Positions 62,105 through 64,000 of a stretch of DNA of 64,000 nucleotides are shown here, piece by piece. The notes under the pieces are model-generated. The model was not told the DNA's origin and did not search any database. It saw nothing but the letters and a program-made list of their open reading frames with translations. The position numbers were made by a program, and so were the translations under genes. The stretch covers positions 19,028,636 to 19,092,635 of the forward strand of contig NC_040032.1 in the NCBI RefSeq assembly GCF_000972845.2, in the 5' to 3' direction. Within the stretch, counting starts at the first letter, position 1. Every line of letters starts with the position of its first letter. This stretch comes from Larimichthys crocea (lineage: Eukaryota > Chordata > Actinopteri > Sciaenidae).

Positions 62105-64000
62105 CTAAGCTGGATGATGATGTGTCAGCCAAATGGCCCACAAATAATGGATTTCTAATCCCGACCATATTTTCTGTCATGCCACCATATCTGTCCATCT
62201 CACACAGAAACACACACTTGAGTGCTAAAAAATGACTATGTCATGTTCGAGTCATTTGAGTGCATTAAGCTTCTAAAAAGTGTCATTACACCCATGTGAC
62301 AAATTCATCAGCAGTAGGCCGGTGACATTTTCTCAAAGACCCAGGTTGTTTCTTATAAAGCATATATAGTCACTGTGAAAGGTCACACCTCATGTGGCGA
62401 TCATGTAGGTGTTTAAAGGTCAGAGGTTGTCATTTACTTTCACTCTTTGTAATACCTTCATTAAAAAAAAGACAAAATCCATGATACAATAGAAGAGCAA
62501 AGTAGTACATTTGCTTTCTATAATAAATGGTACAATGGGTCTAAAAGCAGATGAGACATCCATGAATTACAGCCTTGTCTTTGTTTTGTGCTTTAATGTT
62601 TTGTATTATACCGGTCAGTTCAGCCTCACACTTTTGATTTATTTCATGAACTTTCCAATAACTCAAGATGTAGCACTTCAAAGCTATAAGCTGTTTGTTT
62701 TTAGATGTGTATCTGTAAATAGAAACCCATCAACAATGTGTCTCGGTGAGCGTCTGATCGGCTTGTAGGCCTGCAGACAGTGGTTGATGAAAGACAAACT
62801 TAACATCACTAGTGCAACTCAATTCCAGTCATCACAACACAGCCAACCAGATGTCAAGCATGATGTCTCTGCAAGGAATCTAGTACATCTTGTGTACATG
62901 CCAACCACAGCTTGCAGTCATACTGTTCAGACTGCTGTTTTGAAGGCAATGAAATATTTGCTTAAATTTATAAGTAGCTTCCATATTTAGTCCGTTAAGC
63001 ATATGTGCAAAAGATCCTTTTGGACCCATCACACTGCTTAAGTTATGTTAAGGATAAGTCACATCAGCATTTAGAAAAGTGAATTTATTTGTCTGAAGTC
63101 AGTTTGTTTTAATGGAGTCATAGAATTGCTGGTGAAGCCCTAGTAAGTGTATTCAGTAATCAAACCATAACAAAAATAAATAAATATATAATAAATAAAT
63201 ACAAAACAAAAGCTGACATTAATATTTGTATGAGGCTAGATGCTAAACCTCCTCACATCACCTCCATATACCGCAGTTCCCACAGAGGTACCATAAAGGG
63301 AAGTTCAGATCAGAAGAAGGGGGTATAAGCTACTGAGTTCCTAAGGGATGCAAGTTTCACTCTTTTCTGGCCGGAAACTCACTGTTGCTTTAATTATCCT
63401 TTTCACTATTCATAGAGTGTTAGTTCCTTCACCTACATGTATTACACATGCTGCGAAATCAGTAACCAAGCTTGATGTAGATGAGGCGCACTGAGGGAAA
63501 CATCTTTTGTACATGAAAGTACATAGCAACTCCTCATCAGAAAATGGCTCCTGGAATGCACAGAACATCACAGGCTAATATCCAACGGTCGATATGAGGT
63601 CGGGTAGAATTTTTCCTTTTGGTGCATTTTAAACCCACTCAAATCACTAAAAAGCTGCTCAGTGGATACCTGATGAATAGGTGCCAAATGGGTCTCCTCA
63701 CTAAACAGCTCTGGCCTTCAGACTCTGCCTTTTATGTAGCAAGCCAGCCAGTTAACCCTGCTGCCTTCATACACTGGCCTCCTCACTCTGATTTATTGCT
63801 CAAACCTACCCAGAATGCCAACAGAGACCACATTCCACGGGCATTGCGTGTTTAAGCAATCTTAGGTCTTGCTTTTTCCTAAATTCGGGCTGACCAGACA
63901 GAAATGCAGTATGATGGTCTGGGTCAGTATTAGCATCAGAGAAAAAGACATGCAGACTATCTGCCATAAAATTATTTCTCTTCATTCATCATCCATTTTC

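Larger units (their letters stand above)
33679..64000 (-). other. Upstream part of the ncam1 locus, probably intron 1 (more than 30 kb without exons)
   Basis: No protein-coding exon could be supported on either strand. The signal-peptide exon would be short, would end one base into a codon and be followed by a GT donor; I saw no convincing candidate, so it probably lies beyond 64000. A very long first intron is usual for vertebrate NCAM1. The interval contains two Tc1/mariner remnants, a dispersed repeat fragment, microsatellites and a G-quadruplex motif, listed separately. The rest is AT-rich DNA in which I see nothing nameable. Confidence 0.65.

Overview
The window looks like vertebrate nuclear DNA from a ray-finned (teleost) fish. 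It is AT-rich and microsatellite-rich, has no bacterial-style gene packing, and carries decayed Tc1/mariner DNA transposons of types I know as common in teleosts. The only gene I can support is on the minus strand: a multi-exon neural cell adhesion molecule 1 (ncam1) gene. Eleven consecutive coding exons are read from high to low coordinate. All have AG acceptors and GT donors, and all codons split by introns join in frame. I cannot say whether this is the ncam1a or ncam1b paralogue, and I cannot name the species.

Layout along the gene (minus strand, 5' to 3'). From 64000 to 33679 there is more than 30 kb without a recognisable exon. I read this as the large first intron; the signal-peptide exon and promoter lie beyond the window or were missed. 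Exons at 33604-33678 and 31759-31983 encode Ig1, 30976-31119 and 26672-26809 Ig2, 25896-26013 and 22456-22616 Ig3, 21560-21702 and 9116-9266 Ig4, 3611-3795 and 2797-2893 Ig5. The exon at 454-621 encodes the first half of fibronectin type III repeat 1. The rest of the gene (second half of FN3-1, FN3-2, membrane or GPI-anchor exons, cytoplasmic tail) lies beyond position 1. Together the exons give 1605 bp, about 535 codons, without an in-frame stop.

The exons encode the adhesive ectodomain. Ig1-Ig2 is the homophilic and heparin-binding end and Ig3-Ig4 the middle. Ig5 keeps three N-glycosylation sequons at the mammalian spacing, two of which are the polysialic acid acceptors in mammals, and FN3-1 keeps an acidic patch where the polysialyltransferases dock. 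Unusual points are a 15-bp tandem duplication inside Ig1 (GDKEA twice), an altered heparin-binding stretch in Ig2, and a 12.3-kb intron at the place where the alternative VASE exon sits in mammals, in which I could not find VASE.

The non-coding part holds three Tc1/mariner remnants (about 29902-30555, 42700-43270 and 44035-44462), a piece of another dispersed repeat near 42350-42440, several microsatellites, a strong G-quadruplex motif near 54590-54628, a cluster of POU octamer motifs near 24473-24550 and some short perfect inverted repeats. I found no tRNA, rRNA, CRISPR array or second protein-coding gene. I saw no clear sign of a new biological system; the window is best read as a well-preserved fish ncam1 locus with a few lineage-specific features.
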